Below are positions 12,701-22,789 of a stretch of 64,000 bases of DNA, piece by piece. Under the pieces are notes generated by a model. The model was not told the DNA's origin and ran no database searches. It saw only the letters and a list, made by a program, of their open reading frames with translations. A program made the translations under genes and the position numbers. The stretch comes from Pyrus communis. Its lineage: Eukaryota; Streptophyta; Magnoliopsida; Rosales; Rosaceae. The DNA lies in contig NC_084814.1 in NCBI RefSeq assembly GCF_963583255.1, positions 21,903,262-21,967,261 on the forward strand, given 5' to 3'. Numbering within the stretch: position 1 is the stretch's first letter; each line of letters starts with the position of its first letter.

Positions 12701-15700
12701 GGGTTTGAAAATTTTGAGTTTTAAAAATAAAAACAAAATAAAGGATAAAGTGAATAATATTATGATTGATTTTTTAGTGTAAAAATATAATTTTTCGTTA
12801 AAATAAATCGTAAATTTTTCGTTAAGTTTTAGATTAACATATAGTATGACCTTTTTCAAGTAGGTTCAGCAATATTTCTCTATCTTCCCTGGATTGATAT
12901 GAAGTCCAAAACTTCACCTGAGATATACCTTGTCAGCTAAATAAAGCAGCTAGGTTTGTTTTACCACATGTGCCTAATCACTGTGCATGCAAGGGTGATT
13001 TGAAATTTCATTGCATGCTGTGCAATAGTAAGTGTGCACCCACTAGCTGGTGAGGTAGGGCATTGGAAACCGTGTATTATTATTAGGACACAACAAAAAG
13101 CAAAGGGCATAGAAAAGGGTAGAATGGTCAATTGGTTGGATTGGATAGGGTGAAGAAGTGTTAAAGTGGTTGACTTGTTGACCACAAGGACTCCCGCAGT
13201 TTCCGCTGCAGGTAGGGTTCTGCTTTTAGGGATTCAAAGTTGAAGCAACAGTGGTTGAAGCTGCGGTGGCTGCCGGTGCATGCATCCAATGCTTTTTTCT
13301 TCCCTAGGTGGTATGTGTATTCAATGATCTTCTGTATCCATATTTGTGGCACTAAACCCTAACCAGTCTTGTAGCACTCACGGAATACTAACATCTGCGT
13401 CCATAATTCTTACAAGCTTTTACTATTTTAAGTAGGTCATATTAATTAATGACACATTTCGAACTCATTTTTAATACTTTCAGACTCAGAATTTGGACTA
13501 TTTACATACCTAACAAGTAAAGTCCCTCATGTACACCTTTGTTTTAAACTCATTTGAACACTTATATGAGGGAACTAATTTTTACAAGCTTTTCTCCTAC
13601 ATACCTTTGTTTATTTATGACATTTTCGAATTGTTTTTTTTTTTTTTTTTTCTTCTTTTGGTAAAATGTTACAGATATATGTTACTTGAACTTTCATCAC
13701 TCCACCAAATTTTCGAAACTATATCAGATTGTTTTGTGTTTACAAGTGAGGTTTAAGTTTCATTAATTTCCAAAAGCTTTGCTGCTACTATTCGTCTTAA
13801 TTTAACATTCCATTAAATATGTAATGGTATGATGTTGGCACTATACGTTGTAACTTTATTTTTCATTGGAGCATGGCACTGTTGCACTTCCAGTTTGGGT
13901 TCAATTTAGGGCGCGACAGAAAGTGGTAGCCTAGTGACTGAAATAATAAACAAGGGTATTTGAAAAAAAAATTGTGCATGAAAATTATTATTACTTATAT
14001 CCTACCATTTTAGATTTTTTTTATAAATAAATCTTCTATACGGATCCAGATCCTCTTCGGATCTAAGGATCGTGAGCCTAGAGATCAATTGATCCGACCC
14101 GATGAAATTTGATCCGACGATTATAATTATTATAATTTTTAGTAGGATCTTTTATTTGTAACCGTTTGATTGAATTTCAACTGACTGGATCAATTGTTCT
14201 CTAGGCTCAGATCAATTGCTAAGAAAATCTTCTTTGTCAACTTTTTTTTCTATTTTGTCCTGACTTTCAATACGCTATTGACAAAAAAGAGGGTAAAATA
14301 GTAATTTTGTATCTTTTGATAAAATGACAATTATATTTCTATTTTATCCTATTTTTTAGATTATGACAATCATATGTTTTTAATTTTACTCTTATTTTTT
14401 ATATACAATATTTATATAAGAAGATCAAAACAATAATTATGTAATATTAAAAAAAAATTATGCATTTATTAAGAAAAATTATTCACACATAAATTATGTG
14501 TTTCTGTTAGTATCATTTATGTAAAGTGTTACTTGTTATTTGATTTGATTGATAAAGGGTTTTGTTTGTGTTGTTTTGATAAATAGATTGAAAATTTCTA
14601 CTTTGGTTGTATGAATTTGGGTTGCACATCAATTTCCAAGGACAGAACAAAGGTATGGATGCTTTCTGCAACCTTTCTCGAAACTGCAAGAAATAGAAAG
14701 AAAAAGAGTTGACGGTAGACTTGAGAGTGAACTGAACTGATGGAGATTTGAGAGTGGAGCAGGCCGCGGCAGGCAGTCAGGCAGTCAGGCAATGAGAGTT
14801 CTTTGGAGTTTGAGTGTAGAAGAAAATACGTAGAGTGCTTGCTTTACGCGTTACCTTACCTCTGTCTCTGAGACTGAAGTAACAGATCGATCGATGAGCC
14901 CACTAACATTTGACTGCATGCGATACGACACAACGAACTTTTTCGGCATTTTTTTAATTTCTTTTTTAATTCAAAACGTTTGTTTTGAGGCTGTCAGTTG
15001 ATGTTACCGGACCCCGCCATCCATGTAGCATCATGGCTTTATGATACATCACATCCCTGGAAACACGAAATCTTGCTCTCCATGTGTGCATGCATGCATG
15101 CATGGTCTCTCATTGATATATATATATATATGTATGTATATGGGTGCATGGCTGGCCCACTACTTGATCCACTGAACTGATACCGCAATTCTGTTCTATG
15201 GCCTTTTTGGATTACGGGGTTCCATCTCTATGCTCACATGGTCGAGACTCGGTCTCAACTCTCAAGTCTAAACCTAACAAATTGAGAGGGAATTGCCAAG
15301 GTTTGTTGCATTGTGGCTATTGATTATATTATTTATTCTTTCTCTACAATTAGAATGGAGAAACTAATTATGTGATTACGTCGTACAATACGTAAGGAAA
15401 GAAACTTTAAAGCACTTGAGTGTGGAGCCAATTCCATTTCTTAAAGCAGTTTTCAAGTTAAATATTATGGGATGAATTTTTTTCTTTCTTTTGTGACCTT
15501 TATTTGTGAAGGTAGATTAATTTGTGAGCACATTTCTGCTACCTAAGTATGAACAAGTTATTTAAAATTTGGCATGATTGATTTCCGTTCAATTATGTGA
15601 GTCGGGATTCTTCAATTGCAGACGATGCGGCTGGTTCATCGGGCGAAGAAGAAGGGAGTGGAGGAGAGATAGAGGCACAAGACTCTCCGCGGACCAAGGA

Positions 15701-16218
15701 AGATCATGAGCTCAAGGATAAACTGTTGCGTAAATACAGTGGCTATATAAGCACCCTTAAACATGAGTTTTCCAAGACGAAGAAGAAAGGAAAGCTCCCA
15801 AAAGAAGCAAGGCAAATTCTCTTTGATTGGTGGAACCTTCACTATAAATGGCCTTACCCAACGGTAACTATTAACTTATAAAGGCTTAATTTTATAGGTT
15901 ACAGTCATACCCGTTTTCTCCTTTTGTACAACTCTGTTTACTATTTGTCCATCGATCCCTTTGGGCTTGTTCAATCTGAAAGGCAAAAATAAACGAAGTA
16001 TGTAGAAGGAGAAAATGGAATGTGAAAATTAATCACTCTAATTATCTGGTATGGTGCAGGAAGCTGATAAAATTAGTCTTGCCCAAGTGACTGGACTGGA
16101 TCAGAAACAAATTAATAACTGGTTTATAAATCAAAGGAAGCGCCATTGGAAGCCATCAGAGAACATGCAGTTTGCTGTCATGGACAGTCTTTATGGACCA
16201 TGTTTTACCAAGGATTGA
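8764..16218 (+). CDS. Class I KNOX homeodomain transcription factor (KNAT2/KNAT6-like)
   Basis: Nuclear TALE homeodomain regulator; class I KNOX proteins act in shoot meristem maintenance and organ boundaries, usually paired with BELL partners. Exons: 8764-9174, 9545-9673, 9878-9995, 15622-15863, 16060-16218; phases close to 352 aa. KNOX1 (about residues 112-155, [19 protein letters not shown]) and KNOX2 (about 172-215, [15 protein letters not shown]) are followed by an acidic linker, an ELK domain (about 248-269) and a three-amino-acid-loop homeodomain with PYP and [10 protein letters not shown]. The short tail after the homeodomain (ending GPCFTKD) resembles the KNAT2/6 group more than STM or KNAT1. 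The third intron is 5.6 kb; a long intron there is usual in class I genes and can hold regulatory sites. ATGATG at 8764/8767 leaves the exact start open. A TATA-like stretch lies near 8663. Confidence 0.92.
9738..9863 (+). repeat. 63-bp tandem duplication in KNOX intron 2 with CT tracts
   Basis: Two copies (from 9738 and 9801) carry the same TCAAACTCTGTGAATGATGA core, differ by about one base, and each ends in a T-rich run plus GCCTAG. Each therefore carries a potential decoy 3' splice site (AG at 9780 and 9843) ahead of the true acceptor at 9877. (CT)n runs flank both copies, so length is probably variable between individuals. Confidence 0.85.
12096..12262. mobile_element. Hairpin MITE with 9-bp target duplication, in KNOX intron 3
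   Basis: The 167-bp element has terminal inverted repeats of 29 bp with a single mismatch (GAGAAATTTTTAGGTGTACC at the left end), and the inverted match continues inward so most of the element folds on itself. It is flanked by perfect 9-bp copies of CATTGTAAC (12087-12095 and 12263-12271). The 9-bp duplication suggests Mutator-type mobilisation. Confidence 0.9.
14040..14225. repeat. Foldback repeat related to the GGAAA/GATCC MITE family
   Basis: The outer arms GAGCCTAGAGATCAATTGATCC and GGATCAATTGTTCTCTAGGCTC are inverted around a centre that shares GAAATTTGATCC and TTATAATTATTATAA with the GGAAA-type MITEs elsewhere in the window. No clean target duplication was found, so this may be a truncated or diverged relative. 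Confidence 0.5.
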
Positions 16219-17928
16219 TTTGGCAATTTACCATCCGGTTTTAACTCGTTGTACATGATTAATAATGAACTCAATTTGGTTATGTTCCTCGTTTACTAAT
16301 GTTCGTTTTGTTATTAGTATGTGTAAGGACAAAATATTATTGAGGATGGTTGCTAGATGTGGATAGACAGCTATATTATGATGATTGACTTGGGACTTAT
16401 ATTTTGCAAATATCCCGCAAGATATATCTCGCATTGTGGAGGACCCGGTTTAGTTTTAACAAAGAGAAACTGTGTTGTTAAGATTGACTACCACTACCAG
16501 TGAAAAAATTAGTTAATTAAGATGGGCTAAGTTCTCATTACTAAAAGCATTGAGCGGCCCCTATCAGCTTTGTCTCAAGCGTGGGCTAAGTTTATGCGTA
16601 AAGACCGAAGAGAGGGCACGCAATAATTTTGGAGTCCCTACCCCTAACGTGTAAAAGTCGACTTTATTGGTTTGTTGCTGAATTTGAGACATTTCACTTA
16701 CAAATGTAGATGAACATCCATTAAACCAAGGCGAGCATATCACTACATATGCTGTTGTGTACCAAGATAAGGGATACAAGTCATACGCTAGATCAATATA
16801 CTCGAACCCGGTAGAAAAACACGATATTTTGAGACTCGCATTCGCTCATTGTGTCTACGAGACGTCTTCGTCAACTACTTTCATAGTTGCCTGAAGATTT
16901 GTTGCATCTACTGTTTGAGTATTTACACACTTAAGGAATGTTGTAATTAATATTTCACACAGTACTATTGTGTAAATCCTAAGTACATATAAGTTAGGAA
17001 TCTTTCGAGATTTAGAAGATCTTTTTTATTTGACTTAGTATTACTTGGAGAACACATTATTTTCTCCCTCTTAGATCATCTCCAACCCTTGGGTTAAACC
17101 TAACATTTTTTACCCAAAAAATTTAAATTTTAACCCAAAAACAGTTTTTTTGCTCCAACCATTATGAGTTAAATTTTTAGCCGGAGATTATTAAAGAATG
17201 AATTTAAGATAAAATTTTTTTTTCTTAAAGTAACTTTTAAAAAAATAAAAATCATGTAGACTAATTCTAATTTAATTTTATAAACATTTTAACCTTAAAC
17301 TATTTAGATTCCAACAAATATTGAAAAATCACTAATCCGACACCATGAAACTTGTGGAACACTATAAATAAAGGCATTAAACAAGAGGAATATCATTACA
17401 GAATTCCTCAAGCCTTTAGAGCAATTACACCCCTACCAAATTGCCCAAGCAAACTGCACATCCACACCGAAAATAAACAGCCAGGCTATTGGTGTTAAAA
17501 TATTATTATTATTTTTTTAGGAAATAATAAAAGATAATTTCATTTCAATTTTGGATAGAATTTTTAACCAACCTCATCACGTCATATGTCATCATCCGGA
17601 AGTATAATTTTTTATGGATAGATTTTTAGTAGATTTTTAACCAATTTCGTAGTGCCACATGTAATGATTCTGTAAGAATTTTGTGGATAAATTTATATAA
17701 GATTTTTAACCAATCTCATCGCACCACGTGTCACTATTTGTTTAGAATCATTGTGGATAGATTTCAATAAGATTTTTAACCAATCACGGCGTGCTACTTG
17801 GCAATATCTACAATCTCATCCTTTCTTTTTTTCTCCATATAAACCCTACATCCATCCTAATAGTCACCAAAATCAAAATGGAAGAGTAAGAGCATGAAGA
17901 AAGTAGGAGGAGAGATGATGAAGAACAT
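16219..17928. other. KNOX 3' flank and AT-rich intergenic DNA
   Basis: The first few hundred bases should be the KNOX 3' UTR. Beyond it no gene is seen. Low-complexity A/T runs lie at 17090-17230, and four diverged tandem units occupy 17560-17800 (listed separately). Confidence 0.5.
17560..17800. repeat. Diverged tandem repeat, about 65-70 bp unit
   Basis: Units recur with the pattern GTGGATAGATTT, a short gap, then GATTTTTAACCAATC followed by a CACGTGTCA-like block. At least three, possibly four, imperfect copies can be aligned by eye. The block is non-coding. Confidence 0.6.
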
Positions 17929-18314
17929 GATTTTTATTTAGGATGTGTGGGACTTGCGATGCTCAAACTGATCTTTAGACTTCAAAGCCTTCTAATACCC
18001 AGAACTTCTTCAAATGTGTGACAGCAACCTGAGTAAGTCAATTCTCTCTACTTGGTTTGGTTTTGTTATTCCGTTCATTAGTCGAGAGATGTATGAAATG
18101 ATAGAGGATTACATCTGATTGTCTAGTCCTAAGTCTAATTAGTGGAATCATGTTGTTATCATGATCTCGCTAACCTTGGAAATCACATGAAAGATTGTAA
18201 CTGTATTAGGCTAGCTTCTGCACTTGCCATTGCTCCATATTTTAAATTTAAGTTGTCAATATCACTCTCTATCAATTCTCTCTACTTCGAATTCACTTTG
18301 TTTGCCGCTTAACA

Positions 18315-18345
<31 letters not shown>

Positions 18346-19950
18346 TAACTCAAAAAGATGGATTTGCCACTTAACATTAGTTGGTAATCTTTTTACTTAT
18401 TCTAAGTTTGGAGGGTCTAAGTCTCTGGCCTTCGTGAACGTGTTTAATAATTGAGTTTAACTATCAATTTACCTCATAGAGGTTTGGATTTACCACTATA
18501 ATAATATTATGTGTTTTGCCTCGGCCAAGTAGCAAACATACACAGTCAACTCTAGGTCTATTTCCTGTTTGCTTGTAGCTGCTGTTAAAGACATGCTATT
18601 TAGTTTTCGGGATGGAACCTCGAGCACATGTTCTATGTGTTTCCAAATCCCTTTCCCTTTTCATTTTCAGTTTTTTCTTGTTTATTTATTTATTTATTTT
18701 CTTTTTATGACGTCCTTCAAGAGAGATTTGCGATAGCATGTATACCAAAGGCGAGTGCATTGAGGAAGATGTTGAAGTTTTTAAAGACTTCTTTACTGAG
18801 TTTAATGAGCAAGATAAGCGTTCAAGGGACTGATATCGTTTCTCCATTAGCCAGAACAAGAGTTTGAGGATGTAGTGCTTGTTCTAGCTAATGGAGAAAC
18901 GATACCAGTCCCTTGAATTCCTATCCTGCTCACTAAATTCATTGAAGACGTCTTTAAAAACTTACGTCTTCCTCAATGCGCTCACCTTTGGTATACGTGC
19001 TACCGGAAATCTCTCTTGGAGGTCGTCATAAAAAGAAAATAAAAAAAAACAAGAAAAAACTGAAAATGAAAAGGGAAAGGAATTTGGAAACACATAGAAC
19101 ATGTGCTCGAGGTTCTAACTTGAAAACTAAATAGCACGTCTTTGAAAACACCTACAGGCAAACAAAAAACAAGCCTAGAGTTGACTCTGTATGTTGGCTA
19201 CTTGCTACTTGACTGAGGCAAAACATATAATATGATTATAATGGTAAATCTAAATCGTAAATTGATAGTTAAACTCAATTATTAAACATGTTCATGAAGG
19301 CCGAAGACTTAGACCCCTCCAAAGTTAAAATAAGTAGTAAGATTACAATTACTACCAACTAATATTAAGTGGCAAATCCATCTATTTGAGTTACAAAAAA
19401 AAGTTAAACTCAATTATTAAACATGTTCGTGAAGGCCAAAGACTCAGACTCCTCCCAAGTTAAAATAAGTAGAAAGATTACAATTACTACCAACTAACAT
19501 TAAGTGGCAAATCCATCTGTTTGAGTAAAAAAAAAAAAATTAAGTGGCAAACAAAGCAAATTCGAAGTAGAGAGAATTGACAGAGAGTGACTATAGACAA
19601 CTTAAATTTAAGATGCGGAGCGATGGCAATGGCAAGTGCAGAAGCTCACCTAATACGGTTACAATCTTATGATTTCCTAGATTAACCAAATAATGATATT
19701 AACAGGATTCCACTAATTAGACTTAGGACTAGACTTGTCCAAAAAAAGAGTTGGGACTAGACAATCAGATGTAATCCTCTATCATTTCCTACATCTCTCC
19801 ACTAATGAACGGAATAACAAAACCAAACCAAGTAGAATTGACTTACTCAGGTTGCTTCATGCTGTCACACATTTGAAGAAGTTCTAGAAGGTTTTGAAGT
19901 CTGAAGATCAGTTTGAGCATCGCAAGTCCCACACATCCTAAATAAAAATC
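17929..19950. repeat. Two-kilobase near-palindrome (inverted repeat with 17-bp loop)
   Basis: The left arm, 17929-18860, is matched in inverse orientation by 18878-19950. The outermost paired bases are GATTTTTATTTAGGATGTG against CACATCCTAAATAAAAATC; the innermost are TCTCCATTAGCCAGAACAAG against its near-complement. Identity is high by eye over about 930 bp. The right arm is longer chiefly because of an internal tandem duplication. The spacer is only 17 bp, so a read-through transcript would form a very long hairpin. No transposase, terminal duplication or known gene family was recognised in the arm. Origin as an inverted duplication is inferred. Confidence 0.9.
19268..19530. repeat. Tandem duplication of about 130 bp inside the right palindrome arm
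   Basis: Two copies of a block starting AGTTAAACTCAATTATTAAA lie side by side, while the left arm has one. The duplication therefore followed formation of the inverted repeat, or one unit was lost from the left arm. Each copy ends beside an A-rich run. Confidence 0.8.
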
Positions 19951-20418
19951 ACCCTCACACCTGAGCGGGTGCACCCAAGCTTTGCCCGCCCTACCGACAA
20001 AAAGATTGTTTTGGCACTTATGTTTCCATGGAGACGGTTTAGCCGCTTATGGAAATACATAAGCCCAAGAGCAACAACCTTTAAAAAAAGTATGGAACAA
20101 TAACTTAAATTAGTTAAAACACAAAAAATACAGCTAAAGGAACGAAAAATTAAGCACTAACTTCATGATTTGCCTAATGTGATTCCATTATCGCCTATTT
20201 GATCATTTGTTTTATCTCACTCAAGTAGAGAACACTCCACTGATTCTGAGAATATAATGTCTTCCTCTATAGCTTTTGCTCCGCTATGAGTAGGAACTCT
20301 TGGTGCTCTATTCTTGACATTAACTTTGAGGTTGTAGTGCTTGTTCCAGCTAATAGTCAAACCGTATTTACTATTTAATGACATCTTTTTTTTCACTGTG
20401 GGTTGTAGAATAGAATTA

Positions 20419-20610
20419 ATGCATGCCGCATTTCTGTATCGTTTGACGAAACCAGAGCTAAAGAGTCCACCACCTTTCTTCTCATTCCTAAAACCCTATT
20501 TCTCCACTTCCCTTTTGCAATCCGCCCCGCCTGCCTCCGCTGTCCCCACGCCGTCCAAGTTCGAAACGGAAACTCTTCTCCAGTTGCACCACATCCTCAG
20601 CATGACATAA
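20419..20610 (+). pseudogene. Unidentified fragment resembling an organelle-targeting N-terminus
   Basis: An open stretch of about 60 codons encodes a basic, serine/proline-rich segment (MHAAFLYRLTKPELKSPPPF, then FSTSLLQSAPPASAVPTP) of the kind seen at the start of mitochondrial or plastid proteins. It stops after about 60 codons with no downstream exon recognised. Just upstream (about 20333-20356) is a third copy of the palindrome-centre sequence (GTAGTGCTTGTTCCAGCTAA). The family is not recognised. Confidence 0.35.
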
Positions 20611-20692
20611 AGCAACATATTACTGCAGATGTTAAAACAACGGGCACTGGAATTCCAGCCTAGGCCTTCGAGATTCTGAACACATGACGCTA

Positions 20693-21020
20693 ATGGTGGC
20701 CACAGGGATTGGTGTTCCTCGAGAAGGAGCTGAGTGGGAATCCTGAAATGGTTGATGGGATTTGACCTTGGAGATGGTTCTTTGATGGGTTTAGCATGTG
20801 CAGGCTTGTCAACTTTCCAAGTGGAGCAGGAACTTCTCCTTGGATATGATTGGAAGAGAGATTTAGTCTCTCCAACTTCATTATGTCTCCCAGGGATGAT
20901 GGGATTTAGCGGGAGAAGAACTTTTCGCTTAGACCGAGGATTACTTGCAGCTCAGTGAGCTCTCCTACCTCAGATGGTATCGATCCGCTAAAGCTGTTCT
21001 CTGAGAGTCTTAATTAGTTC
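20693..21020 (-). pseudogene. Leucine-rich repeat receptor fragment, disrupted
   Basis: The minus strand reads two to three consecutive plant LRRs: a LSENSFSGSIPSEVGELTEL type repeat, then a stop, then IPSSLGDIMKLERLNLSSNH and a last repeat ending in the SGFPLSSF type cap found at the end of LRR ectodomains. A premature stop sits near 20907, there is no kinase domain and no signal peptide. It is a fragment of an LRR receptor-like kinase or receptor-like protein. Confidence 0.75.
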
Positions 21021-21353
21021 ATAGAGGTTCTTGCGTTGACTGAGCGTTGATGGACTTTGATCTCTGCAGGTAGTGTTTCATGGATTTTATTTTGTTTGTT
21101 TATTTGGTACTCTTCTTTACCTCATCAAAATTCCACGACTCCTGCCACCTCCCCAAGCTTCCATGTTTCAGTTACTATTCTCTCTTTCTTTAGTTCCTAT
21201 GTTTCTGTTCCGAGACAACGCTGGAAAACTAACAAAATGGGAACAGTTTCCGTTTTTAGCATTCTAAGAATCCAAAGTGCATGCTTACATTACATTTCAA
21301 ATCTGTCACTTTCATTCTATGATTTCTGTGTTTGTAAAATGATGAGGTCCAAT

Positions 21354-22010
21354 TGTTAAGACGGGGCAAGGGCCCACTCCAACAACACCGATATTGTCCC
21401 CACTTGAACACCTACTCAATTCGTCAGGTGTGGAGTTTTATCATCACTTGAACACCTGCTCAATTCGTCAGGTGTGAAGTTTTATCACAAAAGACATTGG
21501 TGTTAGTTAGAGTGAGGTAATTCTATTTAAAGGGCTTGGTCTCAAGCCTTCTGGCCGATGTGGGATAGAGGAATTCTAACATTCTCCCGCACGTGAAACC
21601 CCATTTTATAGGTCACACGTGAAATTCCGCACATCAGCAACCACATGGAGCCAAACCGGAGCTCACCCGTTTGGACGGGGCCAATGGGGACCCACTCATT
21701 CACGTGGCATCTCTTGGCCTACGTAGAGCTAAGTTGGGGCTCACCCGTTTGCACGGGATCAAAGGGGATCCATCCATTCACGTGGATGTACGGGCTCGTT
21801 CCCTGACTCTGATACCATGTTAAATTTTAGGTAGACGGGCCGAGGGCCTACTCTAACAACACCGATACTATCCCCACTTGAACACCTGCTCAATTTGTCA
21901 GGTGTAGTGTTTTATCACAAAATGCCTCGATGTTAGTTAGAGTGGATAATTCTATTTAAAGGGCTTGTTTTCAAGCTTTCTGGCCTATGTGGGACAGAGA
22001 AATTCTAATA
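21354..22010 (-). mobile_element. Complete TRIM (miniature LTR retrotransposon) with CCAAT target duplication
   Basis: Two terminal repeats (21354-21581 and 21818-22010) enclose about 236 bp. On minus the order is 5' LTR, primer-binding site for initiator tRNA-Met (TGGTATCAGAGT, 21806-21817, directly against the LTR), short non-coding interior, purine tract GCGGGAGAA, 3' LTR. Perfect CCAAT copies flank it (21349-21353 and 22011-22015). It has no coding capacity, so it must have been mobilised in trans. The left LTR has an extra 44-bp tandem duplication (two CACTTGAACACCTNCTCAAT units) absent from the right one. No 5S rRNA-like segment is present, so it is not a Cassandra element. Confidence 0.9.
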
Positions 22011-22173
22011 CCAATTGATTATTGTATGACTGAAAGTTCGTGATGAAGTGCATTTTTTGTGTTGAAATTGTACTTGTATGAAGCTCCGAATTTGTCATCT
22101 GGGTTTATATTGTTGCAGCATCAGTATTGTATAATGTGTAATACATCTATTTTGGTTTTGTTAAAAACATCAG

Positions 22174-22356
22174 TTGCTGGGTATGCTTTGAGGAGGAAAG
22201 ATTGCGAAACAGTAACTGGGAGAAGAGTTCAATGCTCAACGCACGTTCCTCCTCCCGCTTTGCCAGGACATTCTGTTCCGGAGGCAGGCCGCAGGACTTG
22301 GGATGGTCCAAACCCTGTTTCTACTGTTGGATCTATTGGTTTCGATGGAACACAAG
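22174..22356 (+). pseudogene. DXR (1-deoxy-D-xylulose 5-phosphate reductoisomerase) N-terminal fragment
   Basis: One frame reads AGYALRRKDCETVTGRRVQC, then a proline-rich PPPALPGHSVPEAGRRTWDG, then PNPVSTVGSIGFDGTQ. This matches the transit-peptide junction and start of the NADPH fold of plant DXR, the plastid MEP-pathway enzyme (family pattern VPEPGRKTWDGPKPISIVGS). The nucleotide-binding glycine motif is altered and homology ends abruptly after GTQ. The fragment begins behind an intron-like TCAG acceptor at 22173, so it looks like one captured exon piece. Non-functional. Confidence 0.75.
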
Positions 22357-22587
22357 CATGGAAAATGCATCTTTTAAATTGTTTATTGGAGATTAGTTTT
22401 ACAATTGTACTTCCAAGACCGGTACGGAGTTCTTAGAGAAGAGCAAACTAAATTATGGATGGCTTGAAGCTCAAATTAAGAAATAACATGATTTGCTACC
22501 ATACCGGTGTGGGAGTTGCATCTTGCTGTATAAGAAGCACATGAACTAGACGGTTTGTTAGCAATAATCTTTATGTAAATCTGGATG

Positions 22588-22782
22588 TATTGAATTTTGA
22601 ATGTCTATTTTTGTATATGTGTGTAACTTACAAGGAAAGCTCATATAAATGAGCAGAAGAAAGGAAAGCAAAACATAAAGAAAGAAAAAGCAAAGCATGA
22701 AACATGGAAGGAAACATGGAAAAGTAAAAAGCAAAGCATGAAACATGGAAGGAAACATGGAAAAGTAAAGTTTCTTCCAATA
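22588..22782 (-). repeat. 3' LTR of the copia element
   Basis: The 195-bp repeat contains an internal duplication of a roughly 40-bp A/G-rich unit (GCAAAGCATGAAACATGGAA). It lacks the 15-bp extra unit present in the 5' LTR. Confidence 0.95.
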
Positions 22783-22789
22783 CTCCCCC

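Noticed and set aside
21354..22010. Cassandra-type TRIM carrying 5S rRNA
   Set aside because: The terminal repeats have no sequence resembling 5S rRNA internal promoter boxes.
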